Assembly (NCBI GenBank): GCA_017483195.1
Contig: JAFULR010000008.1
Location: forward strand, 1 to 64,000
Length of the DNA: 64,000 nt
From: Clostridia bacterium
GTDB taxonomy: Bacteria; Bacillota; Clostridia; Oscillospirales; CAG-272
Reading direction: 5' to 3'
Shown piece by piece: positions 1 to 10,262 of the stretch. Below the pieces are notes generated by a model. The model had not been told where the DNA came from. It was given only the letters and a program-made list of their open reading frames with translations, and did no database searches. The translations under genes and the position numbers were made by a program. The stretch's first letter is position 1. Each line of letters opens with the position of its first letter.

Positions 1-105
1 GAGAAGTTGGAAGAATACATACATTACTACAACAACGAAAGAATTTCTCTAAAACTAAAAGGAATGAGCCCAGTTCAGTACCGAGCTCATTCACAAGCAA
101 TTTAA
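1..105 (+). CDS. IS3-family transposase OrfB, C-terminal fragment
   Basis: Only the last 34 codons lie inside the window; the gene continues past the left edge. The visible residues include HYYNNERI and LKGMSPVQYR, the characteristic end of the DDE integrase catalytic subunit of IS3-family (IS150-like) elements. The stop is followed after 11 bases by an inverted-repeat-like end, as expected for this family. Whether the full element is intact cannot be judged. Identification rests on the C-terminal motif and on its position next to a recognisable IS end. Confidence 0.85.
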   Translation, partial: EKLEEYIHYYNNERISLKLKGMSPVQYRAHSQAI

Positions 106-141
106 TATTTAATTTTTGTCTAAACTTTTGGGTTCACTTCA
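1..141 (+). mobile_element. Right end of an IS3-family insertion sequence
   Basis: The transposase tail is followed at 117-141 by a terminal sequence whose complement begins TGAAGTGAACCCAAAAG, typical of IS150-group inverted repeats. Host sequence resumes at about 142. The left end and any target-site duplication are outside the window, so the 3-bp duplication cannot be checked. Confidence 0.75.
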
Positions 142-160
142 AATACGGGGAGTCATTAGA

Positions 161-1060
161 TTATTTCAGCTTAACTTTAATATAAATTGAGGAATGATCG
201 CTTGAATAAACACCGTCGTAGCAGTTGTTAAGAATTCTGTATTCCAAAACCTCGCTTTTGCCCTTGCTTATCATAATATAATCGATTCTCGGCTCGGTTG
301 CAGGCTTTGTTCCCCATTTGTGGAAGGTAGGGCCTTCATCCGCCTCAAGTGCAATATTATGCGCGTCATCAAATGCATCGTAGGTAGATTTTATGGTTTC
401 GCTATCGGGATCGGCATTGAAGTCGCCCATAAGGAACGCAGGTATGTTGTTAAATTCGGAAATCTTGTCAAGAACTACCTTTATTCCTTCAATTCTTGCC
501 TCCTGACTTACGTGGTCAAGATGTGTGTTAAAAACGACAAAATCTTCTCCGGTAGCCTTGTCCTTGAGTATAACGTAAGATGCTATTCTGTAATGTGCCG
601 CTCCCCAACCCTTACTCATTTCATCGGGTGTTTCACTGAGCCAGAACATTCCGCTATCTACTTTTTCGTATTTGTCGGTTCTGTAGAATATGGGGCAACC
701 CTCACTAAGGATAAAATCATCACGGTATGATATCTCAGAGGCATAATCGGGCATAGCATCCACAAGATAATAATAATGCATGAAGGTTACCTCTTGGAAT
801 CCGATTATGTCAGGCTTAACCTTGTTAACGTCTTCAACAATAAGATGAGCGCGATAGAACCAGCTTTTTTCGAAGAGATCATCGGGGGCATAGCACCTGA
901 CGTTAGTGCTCATAATTACCATCTCGTCAGTTTGCTCAGTAGAAATCTCGACCTTGTGATCTTCAAAAAGAAATTTAGGAAGGTAAAAAAGCTGTACTGC
1001 TAAAAAAATGAGTATAGCAACGAGTATCAAAATCAATAATCCTTGTAAAATCTGTTCCAT
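161..1060 (-). CDS. Membrane-anchored endonuclease/exonuclease/phosphatase (EEP) family hydrolase
   Basis: A 299-residue protein with one hydrophobic segment at about residues 4-28, followed by an EEP (DNase I-like) domain. The family motifs appear in order: GFQEV with the metal-binding Glu, NTHLDH, GDFNADP, RIDYI and a final SDH with the catalytic His. The family cleaves phosphodiester or phosphomonoester bonds in nucleic acids, phosphoinositides or sphingomyelin; the substrate here cannot be told. The N-terminal anchor suggests an extracytoplasmic catalytic domain, which is inference. The start at 1060 was chosen over one 20 codons upstream because AAGGAG lies 7 bases before it. It has its own promoter, divergent from topB, and ends about 20 bp from the IS end. 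Confidence 0.85.
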   Translation of the reverse strand: MEQILQGLLILILVAILIFLAVQLFYLPKFLFEDHKVEISTEQTDEMVIMSTNVRCYAPDDLFEKSWFYRAHLIVEDVNKVKPDIIGFQEVTFMHYYYLVDAMPDYASEISYRDDFILSEGCPIFYRTDKYEKVDSGMFWLSETPDEMSKGWGAAHYRIASYVILKDKATGEDFVVFNTHLDHVSQEARIEGIKVVLDKISEFNNIPAFLMGDFNADPDSETIKSTYDAFDDAHNIALEADEGPTFHKWGTKPATEPRIDYIMISKGKSEVLEYRILNNCYDGVYSSDHSSIYIKVKLK

Positions 1061-1091
1061 AACGCAACTCCTTAAAATCATTTGTGATTTG

Positions 1092-1120
1092 ATTATAACA
1101 TATAAAAATTGGTTTGACAA
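1092..1120 (-). promoter_or_regulatory. Sigma-A promoter of the EEP hydrolase gene
   Basis: Read on the minus strand, TTGTCA (1115-1120) and TATAAT (1092-1097) are separated by 17 bp and sit about 30 bp upstream of the start codon. It is back to back with the topB promoter. Confidence 0.7.
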
Positions 1121-1144
1121 TAGAAAAGTTATATTTTTTCTTTC

Positions 1145-1173
1145 TTGACATTGTAGTTGCTTTGAGGTATAAT
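1145..1173 (+). promoter_or_regulatory. Consensus sigma-A promoter of topB
   Basis: A perfect TTGACA (1145-1150), a 17-bp spacer and a perfect TATAAT (1168-1173), 32 bp before the topB start codon. Confidence 0.85.
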
Positions 1174-1205
1174 AAGGTTTAGATTTTTCAGGAAAGGAGA
1201 ACGAT

Positions 1206-3326
1206 ATGATCTTAATTATTGCCGAAAAACCAAGCCTTGCGCGAAATATAGCTGCAGGAATTGGTAAAATGAATAATAAAAACGGTTATCTTGAGGGTAA
1301 CGGATATCTTATAACCTGGGCTTTCGGTCATTTGTTCTCTCTTGCGGATATCGAGTATTATAATCCTTCTCCCGACGGAAGCGGAAGATGGACTATGGAT
1401 AATCTTCCCTGCTTTCCTCAAAAATTTGTTTTCGAATTAAAAAAGAATGCAAATAAAAAAATTGATCCGGGTGTTCAGAAGCAGTTTAATACGATAAAAC
1501 AACTCTGCAACCGTCCTGACGTTACCACTATTGTAAACGCGGGAGACGCGGACCGTGAAGGAGAGATCATTGTAAGACTTTGCATTCAGAATGCTCTTGA
1601 AACACCAAAGGAGATTAAAAGACTTTGGCTTCCCGACCAAACCCCACAAACAGTTGCTAAGGCTCTTACGGAAATGATGTCCGATGCGGAATATCACAAT
1701 CTCGCTAACGAAGGATTTGCCAGAACTTATATCGACTGGCTTTACGGAGTTAACCTTACAAGGTATGCTACGTTAAAAACCGGTACATTGCTTCGAGTTG
1801 GCAGAGTAATTGTCCCAATCGTTAAAGCTATTTACGATAGGGATATGGCAATAAAAAACTTTGTTCCTGAGAAGTATTACGTAATCGCAAGCAAGGAATT
1901 TACCAACGGAGAGGTCATTGAGCTAACGGGAAAAGAAAAGTTTTCCAAGGATATGCTTAATAAGGCGGAGGAGCTTTGTAAAAAATACAATGAATCCACA
2001 GCTGTAGTTACCTCTGTAAAAAGAAAGAAGGATACTCTCCTTCCCGGCAAGCTTTATTCCCTTTCTAAGCTTCAGAACGTACTTGGAAAAAAATATAAAA
2101 TGTCTATGAAGCAAAGCCTTGATATTATTCAAAGGCTTTATGAAAACGGTTATCTCACCTATCCTCGTACCAACTCCGAGTATCTTGCTACAAGTGAGCA
2201 AGGAAAGGTCAAGACAATACTTGAAAATTGCAAGAAGCTTGGTTATCCCGTAGAATTTAAATTTTCAAAAAAGATATTTGACGATTCTAAAATTGAATCG
2301 CACTCAGCTCTTACCCCGACATATAAAATTCCTGATTCTTCAAAGCTCAGTCCCGACGAGATGAAGGTATATTCAACCGTTTTCCGTCGCTTTGTAGCAG
2401 TGTTTTGTGCCGAGGAATGCATAGTTGAGCGCAGTGAGATCACAATCAAGGTCGGTGAATACGAAGAATTTTCTATCAAGGGTACTGTTATAGTTCAAAA
2501 TGGTTGGACTAAATACGATGATTACTCTCAAAAAGACAAGATACTGCCTAAGCTTTCAAAGGGTGACGTTGTGAATGTTAACTTCAAACCCTTAGAAAAG
2601 GAAACCGCGCCACCCAAGCACTATACCATCGAGACGCTGAATAATTACCTGAAAAACCCGTTCAGAGAGGATAAAGCAGCTCTTGATGAAAAGGCTCAGA
2701 ATGACGACACCTACAATACTGATGATACCGAAGATTACAAAGCAATCTTTGAAGGTCTTGAGCTTGGCACCGAGGCTACACGTACAGGGATAATAGATAA
2801 TGCCCGAAACAGTCATTATATAAATCTCACAAAGGATGTTTATACTATTCTTCCCGGCGGTATATTTTTGATAGAATCGCTGATCCATATGAACATAAAT
2901 ATGGATAAGTATAAAACGAGTCAGCTCGGTCAGGCGCTTAAGCGGGTTTATCGCGGTAATATTGCCATCGAAGATGCAATTGCTCTTACCGAAAGTGAAT
3001 TATCCGAAATATTCTCATCAAAGAACGTGCCTATTGAGATTGATACTGATAACGGATTTGTCGGCGATGAAATCGGAGCTTGCCCACTATGTGATGGAAA
3101 GATCAGACGCACTAAATTCGGATATGGATGCTCTAATTATAGGGAAAACGGATGTAAGTTCGCAATCGGTGGATATATTCTCGGCCGTGCCATATCAAAA
3201 TCAAACGTTCAGCTTCTCCTCTCTAACGGAAGGACCTCCAAAATACAAGGCTTTACCTCTAAAAACGGTAAAAAGTTTGACGCATTTCTTAAGCTTGAAA
3301 ACGGCAAGGTCGTTTTCGACTTTTAA
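1206..3326 (+). CDS. topB: DNA topoisomerase III (type IA)
   Basis: A 706-residue type IA topoisomerase. It passes one DNA strand through a transient break in another via a 5'-phosphotyrosine link, relaxing negative supercoils and decatenating intermediates. The TOPRIM domain opens the protein (IIAEKPSLARN, then NAGDADREGEI with the acidic metal-binding triad). The active-site Tyr is in LTYPRTNSEYL at about residue 320. The GTEATRTGIID motif follows, and a C-terminal four-Cys repeat (CPLCDGKI...CSNY...C) resembles topoisomerase zinc-finger repeats. The length suits TopB rather than the longer TopA. GGAAAGGAG precedes the ATG and the promoter is consensus. No plasmid or conjugation genes are seen nearby, although topB homologues often travel with integrative elements. 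Confidence 0.95.
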   Translation: MILIIAEKPSLARNIAAGIGKMNNKNGYLEGNGYLITWAFGHLFSLADIEYYNPSPDGSGRWTMDNLPCFPQKFVFELKKNANKKIDPGVQKQFNTIKQLCNRPDVTTIVNAGDADREGEIIVRLCIQNALETPKEIKRLWLPDQTPQTVAKALTEMMSDAEYHNLANEGFARTYIDWLYGVNLTRYATLKTGTLLRVGRVIVPIVKAIYDRDMAIKNFVPEKYYVIASKEFTNGEVIELTGKEKFSKDMLNKAEELCKKYNESTAVVTSVKRKKDTLLPGKLYSLSKLQNVLGKKYKMSMKQSLDIIQRLYENGYLTYPRTNSEYLATSEQGKVKTILENCKKLGYPVEFKFSKKIFDDSKIESHSALTPTYKIPDSSKLSPDEMKVYSTVFRRFVAVFCAEECIVERSEITIKVGEYEEFSIKGTVIVQNGWTKYDDYSQKDKILPKLSKGDVVNVNFKPLEKETAPPKHYTIETLNNYLKNPFREDKAALDEKAQNDDTYNTDDTEDYKAIFEGLELGTEATRTGIIDNARNSHYINLTKDVYTILPGGIFLIESLIHMNINMDKYKTSQLGQALKRVYRGNIAIEDAIALTESELSEIFSSKNVPIEIDTDNGFVGDEIGACPLCDGKIRRTKFGYGCSNYRENGCKFAIGGYILGRAISKSNVQLLLSNGRTSKIQGFTSKNGKKFDAFLKLENGKVVFDF

Positions 3327-3511
3327 AAACAAATCTCCTCTTTTTAACACTTTTTTTGCAAATAAATATAATGTCGTAAGAAAGGTTTATTTGCAGAAAA
3401 TTCCAAATGCTTTTGTTTAATTATTTGATTAAGATTAAGCTTTTTATGGGAAAAATATACCTGTACGGCAGATAGAACCATTCGTAAAATTCTGCCCTCG
3501 GAGGTGTATTT

Positions 3512-3874
3512 ATGAGTGTTAAACGAGGAGATATTTTTTATGCGGATTTAAGTCCCGTAATCGGTTCTGAGCAAGGTGGACTCAGACCTGTTCTTATAGT
3601 TCAGAATGATGTAGGAAACAGATATAGCCCAACGGTAATAGCAGCCGCAATTACATCAAGAACCGCAAAAACACATTTACCCACACATATAGATATACAA
3701 GCGGATCAGGTCGGACTTGCAAAAAATTCGGTTGTTCTTTTAGAACAGATAAGAACGATCGATAAGCAGCGACTCAAAGAAAAAATGGGGCATCTTGATG
3801 AGGGTACTATGAGTGAAATCAATTCAGCAATTGCGGTCAGCTTTGGTCTCACGCCGCCACCTCAAAATCAATGA
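3512..3874 (+). CDS. mazF: MazF/PemK-family endoribonuclease toxin
   Basis: A 120-residue protein matching the MazF/EndoA fold from end to end: VKRGDIFYADLSPVIGSEQGG at the start (catalytic loop with the conserved Gly-Arg/Pro stretch), RPVLIVQND, and the later VVLLEQIRTIDK core. MazF toxins cut single-stranded mRNA at short sequences and are normally held inactive by a small antitoxin encoded just upstream. Here the 185 bp between topB and mazF hold no reading frame that looks like MazE or a CopG-type antitoxin. GGAGG lies 7 bases before the start. The toxin could depend on an antitoxin elsewhere, or act as a regulated housekeeping RNase. Confidence 0.92.
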   Translation: MSVKRGDIFYADLSPVIGSEQGGLRPVLIVQNDVGNRYSPTVIAAAITSRTAKTHLPTHIDIQADQVGLAKNSVVLLEQIRTIDKQRLKEKMGHLDEGTMSEINSAIAVSFGLTPPPQNQ

Positions 3875-3901
3875 AATTTGAGATTAATTTACAAAATATT
3901 A

Positions 3902-3930
3902 TTGATTTCCAATTATTGATGAACTATAAT
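3902..3930 (+). promoter_or_regulatory. Sigma-A promoter of the acyl-ACP thioesterase gene
   Basis: TTGATT (3902-3907), a 17-bp spacer and TATAAT (3925-3930), 31 bp before the start codon, in the short gap after mazF. Confidence 0.65.
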
Positions 3931-3961
3931 AATATCAGAAATTTAAGAATCGGAGATCATA

Positions 3962-4702
3962 ATGAAATTCACTCAATCCTACACAGTTCGCTGGCACGAT
4001 ACAAATGCGAACAGAGAGATAACTCCATCCTCAATACTGACATTGATGCAGGAGACCACCAACAAGCATATACAAACTATGTATCCTAATCTCGAATATA
4101 TCAGGGATGTTTTGCATCAAGCGTTCATCCTTTCAAAGGTATATCTTCGCTTTTACGAGCCAGCATTCGCTTATGACAATATAACTGTTGAAACGTGGAC
4201 GGGTGTTGAAACACGCGGTTTTACCTTTTACAGAAGCTTCCAAGTGAAAAAAGGCGAAGCTGTTATCGCCGATGCGCTTACAACCTGGTGTCTTATAGAT
4301 ACTCTTGAAAAGAAGCTCCTTCCCGCCTCAAAATTCGAAAACAATTTTGTTGACGAGGAATCCATCAAAATCGATATGCCGCGCAAAATAAAATTCCCGA
4401 CCGATAAGGAGCTTGATTTTGTCGGCAACAGACGTATTGTTTACAGCGATATTGATTACAATAAGCATATGAATAATACGCATTATCCCAATATGCTTGT
4501 GGATTTTCTTCCCGAGCCTGAGAGCTATCGTGTTAAAGAGCTTATGATCTCCTTTATAAAGGGTGCAATCTATAACGACGAGCTTTCCGTACTTAGATGC
4601 CTTGACGGAGATACCTTCTATTTCAAAACGCTTAATACAGAAGGCAACGTTTCTCTTGAGGCATTTATGAAGACCGAGACGCAGGACTTTGAAATCAAAT
4701 AG
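3962..4702 (+). CDS. Acyl-ACP thioesterase (FatA/FatB-like)
   Basis: A 246-residue double hot-dog protein of the bacterial acyl-ACP thioesterase family, which hydrolyses acyl-acyl carrier protein to release free fatty acids. The N-terminal half starts YTVRWHDTNANREIT and carries TWTGVETRGFTFYRSF. The second half holds the family's catalytic Asp-Asn-His pattern in SDIDYNKHMNNTHY at about residues 160-173. The length is normal for bacterial members. GGAG lies 6-9 bases before the ATG, and a promoter in the gap after mazF suggests it is expressed alone. Chain-length specificity cannot be read from sequence. Confidence 0.9.
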   Translation: MKFTQSYTVRWHDTNANREITPSSILTLMQETTNKHIQTMYPNLEYIRDVLHQAFILSKVYLRFYEPAFAYDNITVETWTGVETRGFTFYRSFQVKKGEAVIADALTTWCLIDTLEKKLLPASKFENNFVDEESIKIDMPRKIKFPTDKELDFVGNRRIVYSDIDYNKHMNNTHYPNMLVDFLPEPESYRVKELMISFIKGAIYNDELSVLRCLDGDTFYFKTLNTEGNVSLEAFMKTETQDFEIK

Positions 4703-4711
4703 TAATAATAT

Positions 4712-4756
4712 ACCTCCGTTATTCATATAGTTAATTAACTATAAAACAACGGAGGT
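4712..4756 (+). promoter_or_regulatory. Nested palindrome occluding the ribosome binding site of the LRR gene
   Basis: ACCTCCGTT at 4712-4720 is perfectly complementary to AACGGAGGT at 4748-4756, and the latter contains the GGAGGT Shine-Dalgarno of the gene starting at 4765. Between the arms lies a perfect 18-bp palindrome at 4726-4743. In RNA the outer stem would bury the ribosome site. In DNA the inner palindrome could be a protein-binding site. No U-tract follows, so it does not look like a terminator. Confidence 0.6.
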
Positions 4757-4764
4757 CTAATTTT

Positions 4765-5385
4765 ATGAAAAGTATCAGTATCAGATCGATAGTTCTCTTT
4801 TTGGCTGTCCTTGCCATTACTGCATATTTCGGTGAAAAGGAAATAAACTCAAAGATCGAGGAAACCATAAAAAACAATTATCAAACCGAGATCGATGCTC
4901 TGAAGGAAAAACTGAACAGTCAATCCGAGCTGATCAATTCAATTATAGGACTTGATAATAAAGTCCCCGAGGAAAACGAGGAACAGGATAGCAATTCAGA
5001 TAGTACGCAAACCGAAACAAAGCCCGAATTTGAGTACGTAATGGAAAACGGCGGAATAACTATCACAAAATACAACGGAAAATCCAAATCCCCGCAAATT
5101 CCGGAAAGAATTAATGATCTGCCCATACTTAAAATTGGCAAAAGAGCATTTGCGGAAACCGGAATAAAAAGTGTAACGCTTCCCTCCTCTTGTAAGAGTA
5201 TAGATTGGTTTGCTTTTTACGGTTGCTATTCTCTAAGTACGGTATATGCCCCATCCGGAATAGAAAATATAGAATACGGAGCATTCGATTCTTGCTCGAA
5301 GTCATTAACAATATATTGTGAGAAAAATTCATACGTGGAGAAATATGCCAAGAGCTTTGGCATATCTTACTACTATTATCAATAA
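4765..5385 (+). CDS. Membrane-anchored leucine-rich-repeat (BspA/LRR_5-type) protein
   Basis: A 206-residue protein. A hydrophobic segment at residues 5-21 acts as a signal anchor, a helical and probably coiled-coil stretch follows (residues 25-65), then an acidic Ser/Glu/Thr-rich linker (about 68-90). The C-terminal BspA-type repeats carry the pattern IGKRAFAETGIKSVTLPSS, then FAFYGCYSLSTVYAP and YGAFDSCSKSLTIYC. Such repeats are common in surface proteins of gut Firmicutes and often mediate binding, but the ligand is unknown. Only about three repeats are present, few for the family. Translation may be controlled by the hairpin over its ribosome site. A strong terminator follows directly after the stop. 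Confidence 0.8.
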   Translation: MKSISIRSIVLFLAVLAITAYFGEKEINSKIEETIKNNYQTEIDALKEKLNSQSELINSIIGLDNKVPEENEEQDSNSDSTQTETKPEFEYVMENGGITITKYNGKSKSPQIPERINDLPILKIGKRAFAETGIKSVTLPSSCKSIDWFAFYGCYSLSTVYAPSGIENIEYGAFDSCSKSLTIYCEKNSYVEKYAKSFGISYYYYQ

Positions 5386-5414
5386 AAAAGACCGATGCTG
5401 AGCATCGGTCTTTT
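5386..5414. terminator. Bidirectional rho-independent terminator
   Basis: GACCGATGC and GCATCGGTC form a perfect stem flanked by A-run and T-run, between the converging LRR gene and ppa. Confidence 0.9.
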
Positions 5415-5417
5415 AGC

Positions 5418-5945
5418 TTAAGAGAAAATCTCTTTATAATCATCAATAGCCTTTTGAATTATCTCAATGGCTTTATCCTTATCATAAAGCGATTTTACAG
5501 CAGTTTTTTTATTTTCAAGCTGCTTGTAAACCTTGAAGAAATGCATAATTTCATCAAAAATATGGGAAGGAAGATCGTTTACGGAATGATAGTCTTTGGA
5601 TGTAGGATCGTTAACGAGAACGCCAATGATCTTATCATCTATATCTCCATTATCAACCATTCGAACTACTCCAATGGGTCTTACCTTGCAAAGGGTAAGC
5701 GGATAGATCTCAGGTGAGAACAGTACAAGGACGTCAAGCGGGTCCTTATCATCTGCGAATGTTCTCGGAATGAAACCGTAATTTGCAGGATAGTGAGTTG
5801 AAGTATAAAGAACGCGGTCAAGCTTGATAAGGCCTGTTTCCTTGTCAAGCTCGTACTTACACTGTGAGTTTTTGGGTATTTCAATAACCACAGTAAATTC
5901 TTCGGGTGTTATCTCTTTGGGGTCGATGTCATGCCAAATATTCAT
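5418..5945 (-). CDS. ppa: Inorganic pyrophosphatase (family I)
   Basis: A 175-residue soluble family I pyrophosphatase that hydrolyses PPi to two phosphates and pulls biosynthetic reactions forward. It shows FTVVIEIPKNSQCKYE, the YPANYGFIPRT segment and the signature DDKDPLDVLVL with its metal-binding aspartates. The length fits prokaryotic hexameric enzymes. AAGGAGG precedes the start. It is the last gene of the DUF512-der-obg-ppa run, 18 bp after obg, and ends at a bidirectional terminator. Confidence 0.95.
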   Translation of the reverse strand: MNIWHDIDPKEITPEEFTVVIEIPKNSQCKYELDKETGLIKLDRVLYTSTHYPANYGFIPRTFADDKDPLDVLVLFSPEIYPLTLCKVRPIGVVRMVDNGDIDDKIIGVLVNDPTSKDYHSVNDLPSHIFDEIMHFFKVYKQLENKKTAVKSLYDKDKAIEIIQKAIDDYKEIFS

Positions 5946-5963
5946 TCGTGTTACCTCCTTAAA

Positions 5964-8569
<2,606 letters not shown>

Positions 8570-8582
8570 ATTTTCTGCCTCC

Positions 8583-9896
8583 TTACTCTATTCCGAGCAT
8601 AGCGGAAACAAATCCTGCCCCGTCATTACCCGAAAGTCTTATATTAACGTCTAATTTTTTTGAAAGTTCATCAATGCTCATTCCGCACAAGAACAGATCT
8701 CCCTCAGATCTGAGTACGTTTGGCGGTAAAATAAGCTCGTCGAAAAGTGATTTATCTTTTAGTTGGTCGTAAATATCACTTCCCGTCAATAATCCCGATA
8801 CGGTAATTTCGTGACCGAAGAAATTGTTTATTATCGGATATACGGTAATGCTCAATCCCGGCACTATCGCTGAAAGGCGGTTGCACATATCTGTTATTTG
8901 ATCCTTAGCAGCCATTCCGGTAACTACCGATACCCTTCTTGGGGGATTGAATTTGGATATGTACTCATCGATGTAATCGGTCTCAATGCCAAACTCTGTT
9001 AAAAGAGATGTCAGCATTCCCACGCCGTTTTCTATCTGCGCATAGCCTTCATAATATTCATCGTCGTGCAACGGCAGCTCCGCCTTGATATAGAATTCAT
9101 CAGCGCAGAAGAACAATCTTGATCCGTATTTTTCAAGGCATTCATCTGCAAATTTCTCAACCTGAGAAATAACGCGTTTACAATCCTCGGGTGTAAAGCT
9201 TTCAAGAGGAAACAGGTTGTCTCTGAATTTAGTTTTCCCTGCGGGCACTATTGAAACACTCTGCAACGCAGGATAATACTGCGTAAGATCACGCATTGAT
9301 CTTTGCAGCTCCTCACCGTCGTTTATTCCCTTGCAAAGCACGATCTGTGCGCAGATGTGAATGCCTGCATCCGCAAATCTTTTAAGATAAGAGAGGACTT
9401 CTCCGGATCTCTTGTTTTTCATCATCTTCACGCGCAGCTCAGGATTTGTTGTATGTACCGACACATTCACAGGAGAGATGTGCATCTCGATTATTCTGTC
9501 AATATCACGGTCGTGAAGATTCGTAAGTGTTATGTAATTTCCGTGCAGGAATGAAAGTCTCGAATCGTCATCCTTAAAATAGAGTGTCTTTCTCAATCCC
9601 TTGGGAAGCTGATCTATGAAGCAAAAAATGCACTTATTCTCGCACGAATGCTTGTTATCCATAAGAGGAGTTTCGAAGTCAAGGCCGATATCATCGTATT
9701 CTTGCTTGATGATATTGAAATGAAGCTCGGCACCGGCTCTTTTAACAAGGATATCGATTGTTCTGTTCGCAAGATGAAATCTGTAATCAAGAACGTCATT
9801 AATTTCTTTTCCGTTAATAGAAACTAAAATGTCATCAGCCAGAATACCGGCTCTATGGGCTCTCGAATTCAAGTCAACGCAAGTAATTTTAACCAT
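8583..9896 (-). CDS. DUF512 family protein, PDZ plus radical-SAM-like iron-sulfur domain
   Basis: A 437-residue protein of the DUF512 family. An N-terminal PDZ-like domain (HRAGILADDILVSING, about residues 10-60) precedes a Cys motif CENKCIFCF (C-x3-C-x2-C) typical of radical SAM [4Fe-4S] binding, then a TIM-barrel-like region and the DUF512 C-terminus. No substrate is known to me for this family. In Clostridia it commonly lies directly upstream of der, as here, hinting at a role near translation or the envelope. The start at 9896 was chosen over one 20 codons upstream because AGGAGGA lies 4 bases before it. It is first in an operon driven by a consensus promoter. Confidence 0.88.
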   Translation of the reverse strand: MVKITCVDLNSRAHRAGILADDILVSINGKEINDVLDYRFHLANRTIDILVKRAGAELHFNIIKQEYDDIGLDFETPLMDNKHSCENKCIFCFIDQLPKGLRKTLYFKDDDSRLSFLHGNYITLTNLHDRDIDRIIEMHISPVNVSVHTTNPELRVKMMKNKRSGEVLSYLKRFADAGIHICAQIVLCKGINDGEELQRSMRDLTQYYPALQSVSIVPAGKTKFRDNLFPLESFTPEDCKRVISQVEKFADECLEKYGSRLFFCADEFYIKAELPLHDDEYYEGYAQIENGVGMLTSLLTEFGIETDYIDEYISKFNPPRRVSVVTGMAAKDQITDMCNRLSAIVPGLSITVYPIINNFFGHEITVSGLLTGSDIYDQLKDKSLFDELILPPNVLRSEGDLFLCGMSIDELSKKLDVNIRLSGNDGAGFVSAMLGIE

Positions 9897-9927
9897 ATTC
9901 TCCTCCTTTTCTAATGTTAGACGATAT

Positions 9928-9956
9928 ATTATATCATAAATATAATGTTTTGTCAA
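9928..9956 (-). promoter_or_regulatory. Consensus sigma-A promoter of the DUF512-der-obg-ppa operon
   Basis: On the minus strand, TTGACA (9951-9956), a 17-bp spacer and TATAAT (9928-9933), 31 bp before the DUF512 start. Confidence 0.85.
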
Positions 9957-10100
9957 AGCATTTTTATAAATATTTTGATTTTTTATGAACGATATTCATA
10001 ATTTCTGCAAATTTATTTTAAAAAGAAGGTATGTTCATAAAATATCGTGATTTGTTAACAAATTGTTTACAATTAATGATAAAAAATTATCATAAAACTA

Positions 10101-10129
10101 TATCCAAAATTGAAATTTTATGTTATAAT
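10101..10129 (+). promoter_or_regulatory. Probable extended -10 promoter of ppdK
   Basis: TGTTATAATG at 10121-10130 is a TG-extended -10 (TATAAT at 10124-10129). The -35 region at about 10101-10106 is poor. The gene-free stretch 9897-10262 holds this promoter, the divergent DUF512 promoter and an AT-rich leader of about 125 bases before ppdK; I see no other gene or RNA in it. Confidence 0.55.
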
Positions 10130-10159
10130 GTCGGGTGGAATAAGCGTATTTATCCGCTC

Positions 10160-10177
10160 GGCATACTGATGTATGCC
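10160..10177 (+). promoter_or_regulatory. Small hairpin in the ppdK leader
   Basis: GGCATAC and GTATGCC pair perfectly around a 4-base loop in the untranslated leader; a T-rich stretch follows at about 10181-10196. It could stabilise the mRNA or form a weak attenuator. No known riboswitch pattern is recognised. Confidence 0.3.
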
Positions 10178-10262
10178 CTATCGTCTTGTCTTTTTGGGAT
10201 TTGACGTTATTACAAACGCTTATAAAAAACATTTTTATATTTTATTTTTGGAGGAATCAAAA

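Noticed and set aside
2962-3420. A plus-strand frame ending shortly before mazF, considered as an antitoxin
   Set aside because: It overlaps the topB coding end in another frame, has no ribosome site, and its sequence resembles no MazE or CopG protein.
10173-10262. A start codon for ppdK 30 codons upstream
   Set aside because: The extra residues are not typical of PPDK, and the clear ribosome site GGAGGAATC lies before the ATG at 10263.
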